Source: an uncultured Eubacteriales bacterium (GTDB lineage Bacteria > Bacillota > Clostridia > Lachnospirales > Anaerotignaceae). Taken from it: a stretch of DNA of 6,261 nucleotides. Shown here piece by piece: positions 5,467-6,261 of the stretch (positions are counted from its first letter, which is position 1; every line of letters starts with the position of its first letter). A program made the translations under genes and the position numbers. The notes beneath the pieces were generated by a model. It saw nothing but the letters and a program-made list of their open reading frames with translations, did no database searches and had not been told where the DNA came from. The stretch lies in contig CAUHBX010000064.1 in NCBI GenBank assembly GCA_959604475.1, positions 1 to 6,261 on the forward strand. The letters run 5' to 3'.

Positions 5467-6261
5467 ATGGATGATATAAATGCAAAAATATTACAGCAGG
5501 GCTTCGGCGTAAAGCTCGTCAGTTCATACCGTACCAGAACAGGTCTTGTATGTAGGACTGACAGAGGGCTGCTGGAGCTGAAAAAAACTTTTTCCGACGA
5601 CGTAAGCCTTGAGATGGAGATGGCTCTTAAGCAGTATCTAAGCTCAAGGGGATTCGACGGACTGGATAAAGCCTACAGAACTACTGATGATATGCCGTGC
5701 TACAGATTTGATGATTCAGCATACATACTGATAAGATACATTCCTACCGGAAGGATGGACTTTGAAGATAAAAACGATTTGAAAGAAACAGCCGAAACTC
5801 TTGCCTTATTTCATAATGCCGCCGAGGGCTTTTCAGACGACCGTATGAGAGTTACATGTGGGTCTGTCGATGATTTTTTCGGCCGGAGAACAGGGGAGTT
5901 TTCAAGGATACGAAAAAGGATAAAAAGCTTTGGTGACTATACGCCGGTAGACTTAATGGTCATAAAGTATTTTGATTATTATACTGACAGAATTAAAATG
6001 GCATCCGAGCTTCTGGTAAAATCAGATTATACAGGCGCTGTAACTAACGCCGCGCAAAGGCGAAATGTTTGCCACAACGCCTTTAAAAATGACAATGTAA
6101 GAAAGAGCGAGGCGGGTAATATCATTGTTTCTGGCCTTGACGGCTGTACATGCGACGTAAGCATAACTGATGTGGCGCACCTTATCAGAAGATATATTAA
6201 AAGTGAAGCTGCGGATGAAGCCGGTATTTCGGCAATACTGGAAAGTTATAGCAATACAAGA
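5467..6261 (+). CDS. CotS-family spore coat protein, kinase (APH/CHK) fold, partial at window end
   Basis: 265 codons are open to the window edge; CotS/YsxE-type proteins are about 330-350 residues, so some 70-80 are missing. Seen: an N-terminal beta-rich part with YRTRTGLVCRTDRGLLELKK (21-40; K39 or K40 at the nucleotide-lysine position), the GFDGLDKAYRT stretch (62-72), the linker-like YILIRYIPTGRMDFEDKNDL (86-105), and the family-typical AETLALFHNAAEGF (109-122), where CotS proteins have LA.fH.as.GF. The catalytic-loop region reads CHNAFKNDN (202-210) in place of the kinase H-G-D-x4-N, and the later DFD/DFE position reads GLD before a D-[VL]-x-H-L-I-R-R block (235-242). The residues for phosphate transfer therefore seem altered. 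GGAGGG lies 6 bases before the ATG. By family it should sit in the spore coat, made in the mother cell. Family membership is recognised by pattern and is fairly, not fully, certain. Confidence 0.75.
   Translation, partial: MDDINAKILQQGFGVKLVSSYRTRTGLVCRTDRGLLELKKTFSDDVSLEMEMALKQYLSSRGFDGLDKAYRTTDDMPCYRFDDSAYILIRYIPTGRMDFEDKNDLKETAETLALFHNAAEGFSDDRMRVTCGSVDDFFGRRTGEFSRIRKRIKSFGDYTPVDLMVIKYFDYYTDRIKMASELLVKSDYTGAVTNAAQRRNVCHNAFKNDNVRKSEAGNIIVSGLDGCTCDVSITDVAHLIRRYIKSEAADEAGISAILESYSNTR

Overview
The window reads as an ordinary piece of chromosome from a low-to-mid GC, spore-forming Firmicute, most likely an anaerobic member of the Clostridia. The grounds are strong GGAGG-type ribosome binding sites, frequent AGG/AGA and ATA codons, a lipoprotein-type solute-binding protein (Gram-positive style), a tRNA gene without an encoded CCA, a class II CCA-adding enzyme of Bacillus/Clostridium type and length, and a CotS-like spore coat gene. 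Genus cannot be judged from this sequence alone.

Left part (1-2760, minus strand): the front of a branched-chain amino acid (LIV/HAAT family) ABC importer operon. Transcription starts at a good sigma-A promoter near 2731-2759. It reads a substrate-binding lipoprotein, passes an intrinsic terminator that probably lets only part of the transcription through, then reads the permease livH and, 10 bases further, the permease livM, which is cut by the window edge. The two ATPase genes (livG, livF) usual for such operons would lie beyond base 1. The binding protein captures the ligand outside the membrane and the two permeases form the channel.

Middle (2760-4036): a 245-base divergent region separates the liv operon from a plus-strand metallo-beta-lactamase-fold hydrolase with a complete metal-binding set and a likely C-terminal winged-helix domain. 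It runs convergent to a minus-strand tRNA-Lys(CTT) gene. Between them lie a strong bidirectional terminator and a weaker tRNA-proximal one.

Right part (4037-6261, plus strand): a divergent promoter region drives the tRNA one way and cca (CCA tRNA nucleotidyltransferase) the other. Downstream, after a 67-base gap that holds a sigma-E-like promoter candidate, starts a CotS-family kinase-fold spore coat protein. It is cut by the window end, and its kinase catalytic motifs look degenerate.

I found no mobile element, CRISPR array, phage gene or clearly new system. The points most worth a second look are the apparent pseudokinase state of the CotS-like protein, its sporulation-type promoter, the intra-operon terminator in the liv cluster, and the G-U first pair of the tRNA.
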